Part shown: positions 1 through 10,700 of the stretch, piece by piece
Numbering within the stretch: the first letter of the stretch is position 1
Layout of the letters: the number at the start of each line of letters is the position of its first letter
DNA from: CAVURW01 sp963743595
GTDB taxonomy: Bacteria; Verrucomicrobiota; Verrucomicrobiia; Methylacidiphilales; UBA1321
Direction: 5' to 3'
Assembly (NCBI GenBank): GCA_963743595.1
Contig: CAVURW010000038.1
Location: 1 to 64,000, forward strand
Length of the DNA stretch: 64,000 nucleotides
The notes under the pieces: generated by a model
The model's database searches: none
Seen by the model: the letters and a program-made list of their open reading frames with translations, nothing else
Told to the model about the DNA's origin: nothing
Translations under genes and position numbers: made by a program

Positions 1-3000
1 TTGGATGTTTCCGCTCCAATAACCGAACAGGGCACCAGAATCGTTGACGTAACCGATATTCACTCCAGGCTCGACATTGAGGACCCCAGAAATGGATCCG
101 GTCCCGGTAGCAGTCCCGCTTTGATAAAAACTAAAAAGATTGAGAGCGGAGTTTAGCGTGACTGCTTCGGACGTAATCACCCCTGAACCCGGGGCGGGAC
201 CGCCGTGAGTATAGATATTGGTGACATTGGCATATTCGTCGCCCGAATCGTATCCCAGTCCACGATCGGCTCCATTGGTGCTCCCGGTTCCCAGGCGAAG
301 GCTAAACTCCGAACTATTCGGCGCGGTGGTGGAAGCCACCGTGATCATGGTCATATCTCCATTAACGGCCAATCGATTTGGCGAGTAGAGCCCCTGAGCA
401 CCATTAAATTTGACCGATGGTTTGCCATTAGTATCACTGGATACAAATGTCGGCTGCAAGGAACTGGAACTTTGGGTTACCGTGTTGCCTTCGGCTAAAT
501 CGGTCCATGAGGTAACTGCCGCTCCATTGTTCGGCAGTGAATTTCCGCTGCCATTGACCGAATCGGCGGCAAACCAGCTCAATAAACCATTGGTGACAAC
601 ACCAGAGTTATTTGATTGCAGGGTGATATAGGCGTTGGCTTGGGCCATCGTCCACTGGTTCCGTTGGATTTCACTCTGGTAAGGAGCGTAAATGCCTTTG
701 GTGTACCAAGTTGCGGTTGGGGTGCAGATCGAATATTTATCGCCCAAGTATTGGTTTAGTTGTGCCATTTCAGCCGAGGTGAGCTGGTGATCGTAGATCA
801 AGACCTCCTGAATGTTGCCAATCCAGAATCCAATATTGGGTGTATAGTTTAGATATCCAATATCGATTCCTGGGTCGACATTGATTGCACCAGAGACTGC
901 CCCTCCACCAGAGTAAGAACCATTTTGGTAAAAGGTAATAGCATCTCGAGCTGAATCGATTGTGAGTGCTTCCAAAGTTGGTATAGAGGGGTTGGGCGTG
1001 TAGCTGCCTTGCGTATAGTAATTCGTCCCTGATGTGCCCCCAATTGTGGCGTATTGCTGTCCGCTGGTATAACCCAGCCCACGACTATCCCCAGTAACCG
1101 CCGATTCACCTAGCCTCGCAGAAAATCCAAAATTGGAGGGAGCTGTAGTTGAACCAACGGCCACAATGGTCATGTCAGCATTGACACCCGTGCCCAGTCG
1201 ATTTGGCGAGTAGAGGCCTTGTGCGCCATTAAATTTGACCGACGGTTTGCCATCACTGTCGCTGGAGACAAACGTCGGCTGCATCGAGCCGGTACTTTGG
1301 CTCGTGGTGTTGCCTTCGGCTAAATCGCTCCATGAGGTAACGGCCGCTCCATTGTTCGGTAATGAATTTCCGCTGCCATTGACCGAATCGGCCGTAAACC
1401 AGCTCAATAAACCATTGGTGACAACACCAGAGTTATTCGACTGAAGGGTAATGTAGGCGTTGGCCTGAGCCATCGTCCACTGGTTCCGTTGGATTTCGCT
1501 GGAGTAGGCTGCATAGGTGCCTTGGGTGTACCAAGTGGCGTTGGGCGTGTAGATGCCGTACTTGTCACCGAGATACTGGTTAACTGCGGACATTTCCGCA
1601 GAGGAGAGCTGGTGATTGTAGACCAAAACTTCTTGGATGTTACCCGTCCAATACCCAAACGGTGAGGATGCATTGACGTAGCCGACGTTGATACCGGACT
1701 CAGTATTCGTTAAACCCGAGACGCTTGCAGTACCCGTTGTTGCACCATTTTGATAGAAGCTGAACGTCGTCAGAGACGAATTGAGAGTGATGGTTTCAAG
1801 AGTCGGAATGGCTGGGTTTGGCACTGAGCCAGCGTGCCCGTAGACGCCCGTCCCATTAGCATATTCTTGGTTGGAATCGTAGCCAAGCCCACGACCCGCC
1901 CCGATAGTGCTCGCGCGTCCTGACCGGAATGTGAATTCTGAGCTGGATGGTAATGTGGTGGATGCGACCGTGATCATTGTCATATCTGCGTTGGTGCTCA
2001 GATTCGCAGAGTTAAACAAACCGTCAGTTGTACCGTTGAAGCTGACCGCTGGTTTTCCATCTGGGTCACTCGCTACAAAGGAGGGTTGGTTACCGGAAGT
2101 ACCCTGAGTAACGGCGTTGCCGCTCACGGATAAGTCCGACCAAGACGAAACTGCTGATCCGTTCGTTGGGACGCTATTTCCTGTGCCATTAAGCTGATCC
2201 GCCGAGTACCAGGTCACTAATCCCGTTTGTGTTCCGCAATGCTCGGTAAACGTGACCACCAGTGAATCGGTGGTGTCAGTCGCCGTGATGATGTTGTTCT
2301 TCAGGAGATCGGTACTGGATTTGTAGTAGACGGTGGCAATACCCGAACTGTTCGTATTGACGGTTAAGGTTGAGGAGGTCGTCCCGCCGCTTGTGGTAGA
2401 AAACTCACCGTCAGAGCCTGTTTGAAGAGCAAAGGCAATCGGGTAATTGGGAATCGCTGTTCCCGCTGAATTCGTGAGTTTAACTTGGAGCGAATTGGTC
2501 GCAAAAGTGTTCACCGGGACGATCTGATTGTTCCCGGCAACAATCGTGAATAGATTTGAGCTAATCAGCGGATGAATACCGCCAGACTGAGCATTGTTTG
2601 ACGGTGCCGTTGACGTTGAATTCGTGGTCGAACTGGCGGATCCAGAGTTTAGCGTGGAAAATGAGGAGGCTGTGAGAACTGAAGCCGTAGCAGGCGATAA
2701 TAGGCCCGACTCGGCGAGTTTGTCTGGATCTAGTGCAAAACCCAAAAGAGTAGTTTGACCGAGCTTAAATGGCGAGTTTTGCGAACTACCGAGAACTAGC
2801 TGCTTCGCGGTCGCTCCGGTCCATTTAATTTCCGATTCGGTTGCAATGTTATCTGTATAGAGTCGAGTGCCAGTGGAATTGAGCGTAAAAACGATACTGT
2901 GCCAAGTACCATCTAAGAGGGAGTTTATGTTAGAAGCAGTTACAATTTGACGGTTCCCCTTCGAATCCGTCAACGTGAATGTCGGTTGGCCGTTCGCTCC

Positions 3001-3411
3001 CATCTGCAGGAGCCACGAATTACCCGTTGTATCGGTTCCCGAAGCAATCGGAAGATCGCTTGTGAGGGTACTGTTACTCTGAAAAATGGTTGCAAATGTA
3101 ATTGCCGAGAACGAACCCTGATTAAAGTTAACACTGGCAGTTGCATTGCCTGAAAAGATGAGAGAACTGGTGTTTTGGACCGGGCCGGACCCAAAAGTAG
3201 GATTAGAGAAATTAGTTAACGTCCCGTTGAGGTTGTTCCCAGACGTATCCGATAACACCGTATCAGTCCCAAACATCGGGTAGAGCGCGATCAATGGGGA
3301 CGAGGAAGCAACCTGAGCCCAAATTTTGGACGACACAAAGGCAAGGATCACCATTTGGGCGAGAAGCCCTAGAAGGATCATCGATTTTGAGATGCGTCGT
3401 ATTTTCGCCAC
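1..3411 (-). CDS. Giant secreted LamG-module protein (paralogue A), 3' end outside window
   Basis: The frame is open from a GTG at 3411 to the left edge, so the gene is 3'-truncated by the window. The product starts with a basic segment and a hydrophobic stretch (MILLGLLAQMVILAFVSS), a signal peptide. Next come an N-terminal concanavalin/LamG-type domain, a Big-type Ig domain (translated near 2200-2550), and at least two repeats of a module of about 270 aa. Each module opens with GL.SWF.ADS.NG and closes with EVLIYDHQLTSAEMAQ then YLGDKY, the usual end of bacterial LamG-like domains. Such proteins are exported carbohydrate- or matrix-binding proteins in Planctomycetes and Verrucomicrobia; the ligand is unknown. 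The gene to its right (3529-7612) is a tandem paralogue with the same domain order. The start could also be the ATG at 3381, but the GTG keeps the basic n-region. Confidence 0.8.
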   Translation of the reverse strand, partial: MAKIRRISKSMILLGLLAQMVILAFVSSKIWAQVASSSPLIALYPMFGTDTVLSDTSGNNLNGTLTNFSNPTFGSGPVQNTSSLIFSGNATASVNFNQGSFSAITFATIFQSNSTLTSDLPIASGTDTTGNSWLLQMGANGQPTFTLTDSKGNRQIVTASNINSLLDGTWHSIVFTLNSTGTRLYTDNIATESEIKWTGATAKQLVLGSSQNSPFKLGQTTLLGFALDPDKLAESGLLSPATASVLTASSFSTLNSGSASSTTNSTSTAPSNNAQSGGIHPLISSNLFTIVAGNNQIVPVNTFATNSLQVKLTNSAGTAIPNYPIAFALQTGSDGEFSTTSGGTTSSTLTVNTNSSGIATVYYKSSTDLLKNNIITATDTTDSLVVTFTEHCGTQTGLVTWYSADQLNGTGNSVPTNGSAVSSWSDLSVSGNAVTQGTSGNQPSFVASDPDGKPAVSFNGTTDGLFNSANLSTNADMTMITVASTTLPSSSEFTFRSGRASTIGAGRGLGYDSNQEYANGTGVYGHAGSVPNPAIPTLETITLNSSLTTFSFYQNGATTGTASVSGLTNTESGINVGYVNASSPFGYWTGNIQEVLVYNHQLSSAEMSAVNQYLGDKYGIYTPNATWYTQGTYAAYSSEIQRNQWTMAQANAYITLQSNNSGVVTNGLLSWFTADSVNGSGNSLPNNGAAVTSWSDLAEGNTTSQSTGSMQPTFVSSDSDGKPSVKFNGAQGLYSPNRLGTGVNADMTIVAVGSTTAPSNFGFSARLGESAVTGDSRGLGYTSGQQYATIGGTSGTNYYTQGSYTPNPSIPTLEALTIDSARDAITFYQNGSYSGGGAVSGAINVDPGIDIGYLNYTPNIGFWIGNIQEVLIYDHQLTSAEMAQLNQYLGDKYSICTPTATWYTKGIYAPYQSEIQRNQWTMAQANAYITLQSNNSGVVTNGLLSWFAADSVNGSGNSLPNNGAAVTSWTDLAEGNTVTQSSSSLQPTFVSSDTNGKPSVKFNGAQGLYSPNRLAVNGDMTMITVASTTAPNSSEFSLRLGTGSTNGADRGLGYDSGDEYANVTNIYTHGGPAPGSGVITSEAVTLNSALNLFSFYQSGTATGTGSISGVLNVEPGVNIGYVNDSGALFGYWSGNIQ

Positions 3412-3528
3412 AGAGAGTAGGGTTAGATTAGAGGATTGAGTTGCACAAGCCGAAGCGAGGAAGTCGCCAGAATGTTGCAGCCTAAATGCTGGTGATCATT
3501 AGCCCTTGGTGATAATTCGGTCGTTAAA

Positions 3529-5898
3529 TCAAGGCAGGTTAATGGCTCCAGATGGCGTGGTGACCGTGATTGAAATGGCCGTTGGAGCTGTTGGGGTAAT
3601 ACCCGTGGAATTGGACGTAGAAGCGATACCATCTTCGTTAAAGGTGCCTACGGAATACGAGTAGCTATTGCCCGCAGAAACGATCGTGTCTTTGAATGTC
3701 GTTGAGGTCACTGGCAGAATGGCAAAGAGTTCGTATGCACCGCCATTGACACTGCGATAGACGTCCACCGTTTGGTACGTGACCGCTCCAGTAGGCAACG
3801 TCCAGGCCAGATCAATTTCGCTCGAGGAAATCAGCGTTGTGGTTAACGCAGTCGGGGGCTTTGGCAGACCTGTTTGCCCGGAATCGTTCACGTAATATTG
3901 CGTGCCGACCGCCGGACTGCTGTCAGCTCCGCTGTTGGCATAGGCAATTGCCGATACATACGCGCTTGATGTCAGTGAAATCGGCCCCGTATAGAGAGGT
4001 GAATTGATGGTCGGAACTGTACCATCGAGCGTGTAGTGAACCGCGAAACTGGAGCTGTAAGGGGTGATCGTGACCGTCAACGGACTCGTGTAGGAGCCCG
4101 AAGCAGGGGAGATCGTCGGGGCAGGCAATGTCGGGGGCAGCGGGAGATTGTACTTCACAGCAAGGTAGGTCGATACCTGCGCCATTTCCGTAGCGGTTAA
4201 TTGGTGATCGTAAACAAGTACTTCTTGGATCTCTCCTTGCCAGTACCATTGCTTCGTCCCATTTAGATAGTAAGAGCCGATGCTAATGCCCGGACTCACA
4301 TTGGTAAAGGCTGTCACGGCCACGGGTGAATTTGTGGACGGTACGCCATTCTGATAAAAACAGACCTGATTTCTCAACGAATTAAGAGTTGCCGCTTCCT
4401 GAACAAAAGTGCCGGAACTGGGTACTGGTCCACCCTGGGCATAGGCCATTGAGCCATCGAAAAGCTCTTCAGACTGGTAGTATCCTTGACCTCGGCTTGA
4501 CCCCGTGCTTTGGCCGCCCATCCATAGACTATACCCTTGGGCAGTTGGGGCTGTGTTTGAGCCCACAGAAATGACCGTCACGTCAGCGTTAGCGCCCGCA
4601 CCAACACTGTTGGTGGTGACAAGGCCCGGATTACCATAAAAATGAACCCCAGCTTTGCTATTGCTTTCGCTCGTGACGAATGTGGGTTGGTTTGACGAAG
4701 AGGTGACATTGTTGCCCTGAGCCAGATCGGTCCAGGAACTGACCGAAGCTCCATTGATCGGAAGAGACTGGCCGGTGCCATTGATCTGATCTGCTGCATA
4801 CCAACCGATCAATCCGTAGGTAACGACTCCAGAGGAATTCGACTGGAGTGCTATGTAGGCGTTTGCCTGGATAATATTCCATTGATTGCGCTGAATTTCG
4901 CTCGCATACGGGGCGTAAACACCTTTGGTGTACCACGTCGCGTTAGGTGTGTAGATGTTGTATTTGTCACCGAGATACTGATTGATTTGTGCCATTTCGG
5001 CACTGGAAAGTTGGTGATCGTAGATGAGTACTTCTTGAATGTCGCCCTGCCAATTGACGGTTGTATAACCATTGATATACCCAACGCTAATACCCGCAGT
5101 GATATTCTGACTGCCTGTGAGTGTACCCGTTGCGGAGAGAGTACCGTTTTGATAAAACGCCACATTTTGTCTTGTGGGGTCAAGTGTCCATGATTCGATG
5201 ACAGGATTGCTGGGTGACGGTGCAGGCGCACCTAGTGTATCTTCAGCGTTGGTGATGGCTATTTCTTGAGAGGTATAGTAACCCATTCCACGACTCGCGC
5301 CGGTAGTGGTAATTCCACCAAGCCACGCCGAATATTGTTGAGAACTTGGTGAGCTTGTAAATCCGACTGCGATCATGGTGATGTCGGCATTAGCGCCCGC
5401 TCCCAAGATATTTGGATTGAAGAGGCTTTGACTTCCGTTGAAGTGCAAAGCGGGCTTGCTGTCCGTATCGGTGGCGACATAGGTCGGCTGTGACGCTTGT
5501 GTACCCTGGGTAACATTGTTCCCCTCGGCCTGATCGGTCCAGGAACTGATTGATGCTCCGTTGCTCTGGCCGGTAATGGAATCCGCAGCAAACCAACTGA
5601 TCAACCCATTGGTGACGACACCCGAGTTATTTGACTGTAAGGCGATGTACGCATTGGCTTGGGACTTGTTCCATTGATTCCGCTGAATTTCGCTGGCGTA
5701 CGGAGCGTAGGCTCCCTGGACGTACCAAGTGGCATTAGGTGTAGCGAGCCCGTATTTATCTCCCAGGTACTGCCATCTCTGCCGAAGAAAGCTGATGGTT
5801 GTAAACCAAGACCTCTTGGATATTGCCCTGCCAATCAACCGTCGTGTATCCGTTGATAAACCCGATACTGATTCCCGCTGTGACGTTTTGACTACCAC
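3529..5898 (-). CDS. Giant LamG-module protein (paralogue B), C-terminal part after frameshift
   Basis: Of this 789-aa frame, only the part from YLGDKYG (near 5768) onward matches the family. The first 43 or so residues are an out-of-frame reading of the preceding piece. It holds two more LamG repeats, then a chitobiase-C/HYR-like segment (SPASGSYTSPLTVTITPY), then a fibronectin type III-like domain (PPTALTTTLISSSEIDLAW). No signal peptide belongs to this piece, so on its own it would not be exported. It should be joined with 5756-7612 as a single frameshifted gene. The domain order (LamG, Big, LamG repeats, chitobiase-C-like, FN3) is that of an extracellular adhesive or polysaccharide-associated protein; the function is unproven. 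Confidence 0.7.
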   Translation of the reverse strand: MVVKTSQRESVSGLSTDTRRLIGRAISKRSWFTTISFLRQRWQYLGDKYGLATPNATWYVQGAYAPYASEIQRNQWNKSQANAYIALQSNNSGVVTNGLISWFAADSITGQSNGASISSWTDQAEGNNVTQGTQASQPTYVATDTDSKPALHFNGSQSLFNPNILGAGANADITMIAVGFTSSPSSQQYSAWLGGITTTGASRGMGYYTSQEIAITNAEDTLGAPAPSPSNPVIESWTLDPTRQNVAFYQNGTLSATGTLTGSQNITAGISVGYINGYTTVNWQGDIQEVLIYDHQLSSAEMAQINQYLGDKYNIYTPNATWYTKGVYAPYASEIQRNQWNIIQANAYIALQSNSSGVVTYGLIGWYAADQINGTGQSLPINGASVSSWTDLAQGNNVTSSSNQPTFVTSESNSKAGVHFYGNPGLVTTNSVGAGANADVTVISVGSNTAPTAQGYSLWMGGQSTGSSRGQGYYQSEELFDGSMAYAQGGPVPSSGTFVQEAATLNSLRNQVCFYQNGVPSTNSPVAVTAFTNVSPGISIGSYYLNGTKQWYWQGEIQEVLVYDHQLTATEMAQVSTYLAVKYNLPLPPTLPAPTISPASGSYTSPLTVTITPYSSSFAVHYTLDGTVPTINSPLYTGPISLTSSAYVSAIAYANSGADSSPAVGTQYYVNDSGQTGLPKPPTALTTTLISSSEIDLAWTLPTGAVTYQTVDVYRSVNGGAYELFAILPVTSTTFKDTIVSAGNSYSYSVGTFNEDGIASTSNSTGITPTAPTAISITVTTPSGAINLP

Positions 5899-7612
5899 TT
5901 ATCGTCCCTGTAGTCGTCAAACTTCCGTTCTGATACATTGAGATATTTTGACGGGTGGAATCCAAAGTCCAGGCCTCGACAACTGGATTATTTGCGGATG
6001 GGGCGGCACCACCCATAAGGTCGTAACCGTTCGTGATAGCCAGCTCCTGGGTGTTGTAATAACCCATGCCTCGACTGGCTCCGTTTGTCGAAGTCCCTCC
6101 CAGCCATGCTGAATATTGCTGGGAGCTGGGTGAGCTGGTGAAACCGACTGTGATCATGGTCATGTCAGCATTAACATTCAGCGTGTTCGAACTGTAGAGG
6201 CTCTGACTCCCATTGAAATGTACGGCTGGCTTAGCATCCGTATCAGTAGAGACGAACGTGGGCTGTGACGCTTGTGTACCCTGGGTGACATTATTGGTCT
6301 GGGCCAGATCGGTCCAGGTTCCCACCGAACTCCCATTCGTAGGAACCGAAACTCCCGTCCCGTTGACTTGATCCGCCGCGTACCAAGTCATCAATCCGGT
6401 TTGCGTTCCACAATGCTCGGTAAACGTGACCACCAGTGAATCGGTGGTGTCAGTGGCGGTAATAATATTGTTCTGGAGTAGATCCGTTCCCGATTTGTAG
6501 TAGACGGTAGCGATACCCGAGCTGTTTGTATTAACAGTTAAGGTTGTCGTCGTCGATCCTCCGTTCGTCGTCGAAAATCCACCATCGGAACCTGTCTGAA
6601 GAGCAAAAGCGATTGGGTAATTGGGAATGGCCGTTCCCGATGAATTGGTGAGCTTAACTTGGAGTGAATTGGTCGCAAAGGTACTCACCGGAACGATCTG
6701 ATTGTTCCCGGCGACAATCGTGAACAGATTGCCGCTTACGAGAGGGTGAACACCAGCCGATTGTACAGCAGCCGACGACGATCCACCGAATGATGTGCCT
6801 GACTTTGAAGACGAAGCCTTCGAAACGGGGAGTCCCGACAGTGAAGCAGCCGTCAGTGTAGCGGCGGTCGTCGGTGATTCCAAACCATACTCAGACACTT
6901 GACTTGGCTCTAAGGCAACGCCAAGCAAGGCCGTCTGGCCCAATTTAAACGGCTGATTTAGAGAGCTTCCCAGAGTCAGTTGCTTCGCTGATCCCCCGGC
7001 CCAGGTCACAGCAGACTCAGTTGCGATATTGTCCGTATACAGCCGAGCGGTTGTCGAATTCAGGGTGATCACCAAAGAGTGATAATTGCCATCCTGGGTG
7101 GTGTTAACATTCGAACCGGAAACGATTTGTTGGTTACCCTTAGAATCTCTCAGCGTTAAGCTCGGTTGGCCATTCGTTCCAATACTTAGTGCCCAATTGT
7201 TCCCGCTCGCATCCGTTCCCGAAGCAATAGGCAGTGGACTGGTGAGTGCGGTGCTACTCTGAAAAACCGTTGCAAATGTGAACGCAGCAAACGAATTGGA
7301 CACTGGAGTTAGATCGACCGTAACGGTCGAGTTCCCCGCAAACGTGAGTGCTCGCGTCTGCGTCGGACCGACACCGAAAGCAGAGTAGGTAAAATTTGAA
7401 AGTGTACCATTGAGGTTGTTCCCAGATACGTCTGACAAGACATTGTACGAGTTACTGATCATTGGGTACAACGCCACGAGTGAGGATGAAGTTGATGATG
7501 ACACCTGCGCACCTGTCTTTGACCAGACCAAGAGAACCAACAAGAAAAGCCCAAACAATCCGAGGTAAGCCCAGCGCGTTGCGGAACCTTTGGGAAGAGC
7601 GTGCGACATCAT
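5756..7612 (-). CDS. Giant LamG-module protein (paralogue B), N-terminal part, ends at a frameshift
   Basis: This 618-aa frame has a signal peptide (a TM-like stretch around LGLFGLFLLVLLVW ending at GAQ), an N-terminal LamG-type domain, a Big-type Ig domain at about residues 285-400, and the first LamG repeat. It ends abruptly inside the conserved closing motif: HQLSSAEMA is followed by VPGR and a stop, where all sister modules read QINQYLGDKY or similar. The missing continuation is found in another frame just downstream (3529-5898). The original gene therefore spanned 3529-7612 (about 1,355 residues when repaired). An apparent 11-nt loss near 5768-5775 broke it. The two pieces are best read as one disrupted gene unless the assembly is wrong. 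It is divergent from the relaxase at 7754. Confidence 0.75.
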   Translation of the reverse strand: MMSHALPKGSATRWAYLGLFGLFLLVLLVWSKTGAQVSSSTSSSLVALYPMISNSYNVLSDVSGNNLNGTLSNFTYSAFGVGPTQTRALTFAGNSTVTVDLTPVSNSFAAFTFATVFQSSTALTSPLPIASGTDASGNNWALSIGTNGQPSLTLRDSKGNQQIVSGSNVNTTQDGNYHSLVITLNSTTARLYTDNIATESAVTWAGGSAKQLTLGSSLNQPFKLGQTALLGVALEPSQVSEYGLESPTTAATLTAASLSGLPVSKASSSKSGTSFGGSSSAAVQSAGVHPLVSGNLFTIVAGNNQIVPVSTFATNSLQVKLTNSSGTAIPNYPIAFALQTGSDGGFSTTNGGSTTTTLTVNTNSSGIATVYYKSGTDLLQNNIITATDTTDSLVVTFTEHCGTQTGLMTWYAADQVNGTGVSVPTNGSSVGTWTDLAQTNNVTQGTQASQPTFVSTDTDAKPAVHFNGSQSLYSSNTLNVNADMTMITVGFTSSPSSQQYSAWLGGTSTNGASRGMGYYNTQELAITNGYDLMGGAAPSANNPVVEAWTLDSTRQNISMYQNGSLTTTGTISGSQNVTAGISIGFINGYTTVDWQGNIQEVLVYNHQLSSAEMAVPGR

Positions 7613-7753
7613 TCGGTCCTAGACGACAGAGGCCAAGAATCAAGCACATTGTATCAAGGTCGACCTAAATGTTTACCTCCGAAATAACATCCTTCTTTCC
7701 AGTTTCAGAGCACGTTTTGTTTCGTCTTTGTTCCGTTACTTAAAAGTCACATC

Positions 7754-10700
7754 ATGCATCACATCCTGCAGAGTTCAATCGGAGGTAAAAAAAGTCGGCT
7801 AGATGTGACAGATGAGGCAGGTGACATCACGGTAGAGAAGGGTTCTGTGCGGGAATGGCTCGATGCAATTCGAGCTATCGAAAACAGGGGCTTCCATCGG
7901 TGGGAGGGGCCTGTGATCAGTTGTCACAAAGGCCGTTCGGTCGATGCGGCGATGGCCTATTTTGAAACGCATCTTCAGGTGGGCGATTACTATTCCCAGG
8001 AGGATCGGACTCCGGGCAAGTGGTCGGAAAACCTGGCCAAACGGCTGGGAATCGATGATCGGGAAATCACTCGGGACAGCTTACTTGTGGCTTTAAAGGG
8101 TCAGTTCAGTCTCCTCGGTGCAGAGGGCGACCGGATGCGGCGCAGCGAAATCAAGTTCATCGATTTCACCTTTTCACCCTGTAAGTCGGTGATGATTTTA
8201 GCGGCACTTAATCCGCACATTGCCCGTGATCTGGAAAATATCGTGGCAGAGGAGTTTGCCCGGATCGAAAAGGAGTTGGCTGGTTGTCGGGATCAGCGCG
8301 GGGGAGAGGTTCGCGAGAAAATTACGGGAGAATTGCTCATTGGTCGGTTCAAGCATGATACCAACCGATTGGGTGAACCGGGCATCCATTTTCATAATCT
8401 GATCATGAATTCCACCTATGACGTCGAGCGGGGTTTATTCGTCGCCCTGGACGCCCGCAAATTGTTTCAAGTCAGACGGGAATTTGACGGCGAAGTTCAG
8501 GCACGGGTTGCCCAGTATTTCTTGAGCAAGGGATTTACGACGGTCACAGGCAAATCAGGGGTGTTTGAGGTGGCCGAGGTTCCATCTGGAGCGATTGACC
8601 TGTTCAGTACTCGGGCCAAAGCGGTTCAGGCTCGCATCGCAGAACTCAAAAAAGAACTTCCCCGGCTACCGGACTGGGCACTTCGAGAGCGGGCGGTCCT
8701 CGATACCCGTCCGAAGAAAGTGGTTTGCAGCACGGAAGAACTTCGCACGGAAACCAAACGGCGGATGGATGAGGCAGGTTTAACAATTCGGTATCCGCTG
8801 CGCGAATTTGCTCCGATGTTGCTCCGGAATGAATTGATGGTGCTGGGTCGCAAAGCGCTGGAAAGTGCCGAGAGTGCTGTCTTCATGACTGAATCGGTTT
8901 GCACCCGTAAAAAGCTGGCGATGGAAACACTCAAGTATGGCCGGGGCGTGATTGGGAAACATATCGTTGAAGCGGTCATTGCCGAGTGTCCCCGGTACGA
9001 AGCCTTCCGCGATAAAGATAATTCCGATTGGATTATCAATCGGGCGGCTCAGAAGATTGAACATGAGCTGATGACGGTTGGTAAGGAGTTGTTGTCCCAA
9101 GGCACACCGATTTGCTCAGAAGTATCGGTTCCCGATGAGTTGAGTCTTGATCCTTCAAAAATAGAAGAGGCACTCTTGGAAGCTAATTCCCGAGGCGAAA
9201 CTCTTTCTTTGGAAGCGCTGCTTCAATCGCGGCAACAGTTCCGAGCGGCCTATCAGTATGCTATGGGGGCTGCGTCCGATCTGATCTTCATCGAAGGAGC
9301 GGCGGGCACGGGCAAGAGTTTCTTTCTGAAAATCCTGGCTCGGGATATTCGCGAGCAGGACCGGGAAGTCTATGCTTTTGCCCCGACGGGAACGGCCTCC
9401 CGCGTAAATCTCAGAGCCGATTTTGAAGAGGCCCAAACGGTGAGCCATCTTTTATTGAACGAGCGGTTACAGGAGAAGGTAAAAGGTCAAGTTCTGGTAA
9501 TCGATGAAGCTCCACTTTTGGACGGAGACAGTCTGGTCAAACTTCTAAAACTAGCTCAAAGGTTGGAGTGCAAAGTCATCCTGGAAGGCGATTTGGCGCA
9601 GCAACATTCTGTCGGAGCTGTGGATGGCGTTCGGTTGCTACGTCAGGAATTGGGCTTGGGACTCGAAATGGCGCGGTTGTCGGTCAATCGCCGTCAGTTG
9701 AACCAAGCCGACAAGGAAATTGCTCTGGCTTGGTCTCAAAAGAGGGTATCGGATGCTTTGGCCAAAATGAAGGAAGTTGGTGTCCTTATCGAAGGCAAGG
9801 AAACCAGAACACGAGGCGGGCTGTTGGAAAGTAAGGAAGATCATTGCGTTGGGCGACTTGCTCATGAATATACGCAAGCTCTTGCTAACGGCGACCGTGT
9901 AATGGTCGTCTCGTCCACCCATCGGCAGGGAGATTTAATTGCCGAGTCCATCCGGCGCTGTCGCAGAGAAGCGGGTCAAATCGGCAAAAACGATTATCAG
10001 GTCTTGAGCCAGCGGGCTCTCGATGATGGGGCCACGCTTTCCGATGGTGCGCAATTCTTTCAAGATGCTCCCGATTGTTACCGGGTCGGGATGACCCTCA
10101 AGGTTCGCAATCAGCCAGGGCATTCCGATTTGAAAGGGGGCGGTAAACTTCGCGTCATCAGCATCGATAAGGGCGTATTGAAATTGGCTGATGTCCAGGG
10201 TCGCTTTGCGCAGTCGATAGATGTTTCCAAGGAACAGATGAGCCGCTATCAGGTCTACGAATTGCGAACTTTGCCCGTGGCTATTGGAGACTTGGTCCGG
10301 CTCCAGGAAAAGGTTGTCGTTGAGAGTGTCAAAGGTAGGTATCACAAAAAGCAAATCTTTGAACGCGGTTCCATTCAAAAGCTCGTTGAGAGATTGAGTG
10401 ATGGAACGTTGGTTTTCGAGAGTGGATTAAAGCTTTCAGAAGCCGATGGCAGAATTGCACAAGGCTATGTATCGACCTCGATTCCCGCTCAAGGCATGAC
10501 CGCAGACCGGGTTTGGGCCTACGAAAGTATCTTTTCAACGCAGGCTTTGGCCACCTGTCAAGCGATGTACATGGTAGCGACCCGCCATCAACAGGAATTT
10601 AAATTGTTCACTGAAGATGCTGTTGCCTTGGAGCGAGCCGCTGCCCGGTTGGGTAATCGTCTTTCGGCGCTTGAGCTGAAGCGAGGTGACGATTTCAAAT

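Noticed and set aside
205..2107. Plus-strand short frames in the LamG region
   Set aside because: Antisense shadows of the minus-strand exoprotein genes, repeated at each module.
1..7612. CRISPR or satellite repeat because of repeated DNA
   Set aside because: The repeats are protein-coding LamG modules of about 800 bp in one frame; no short direct repeats with unique spacers exist anywhere in the window.
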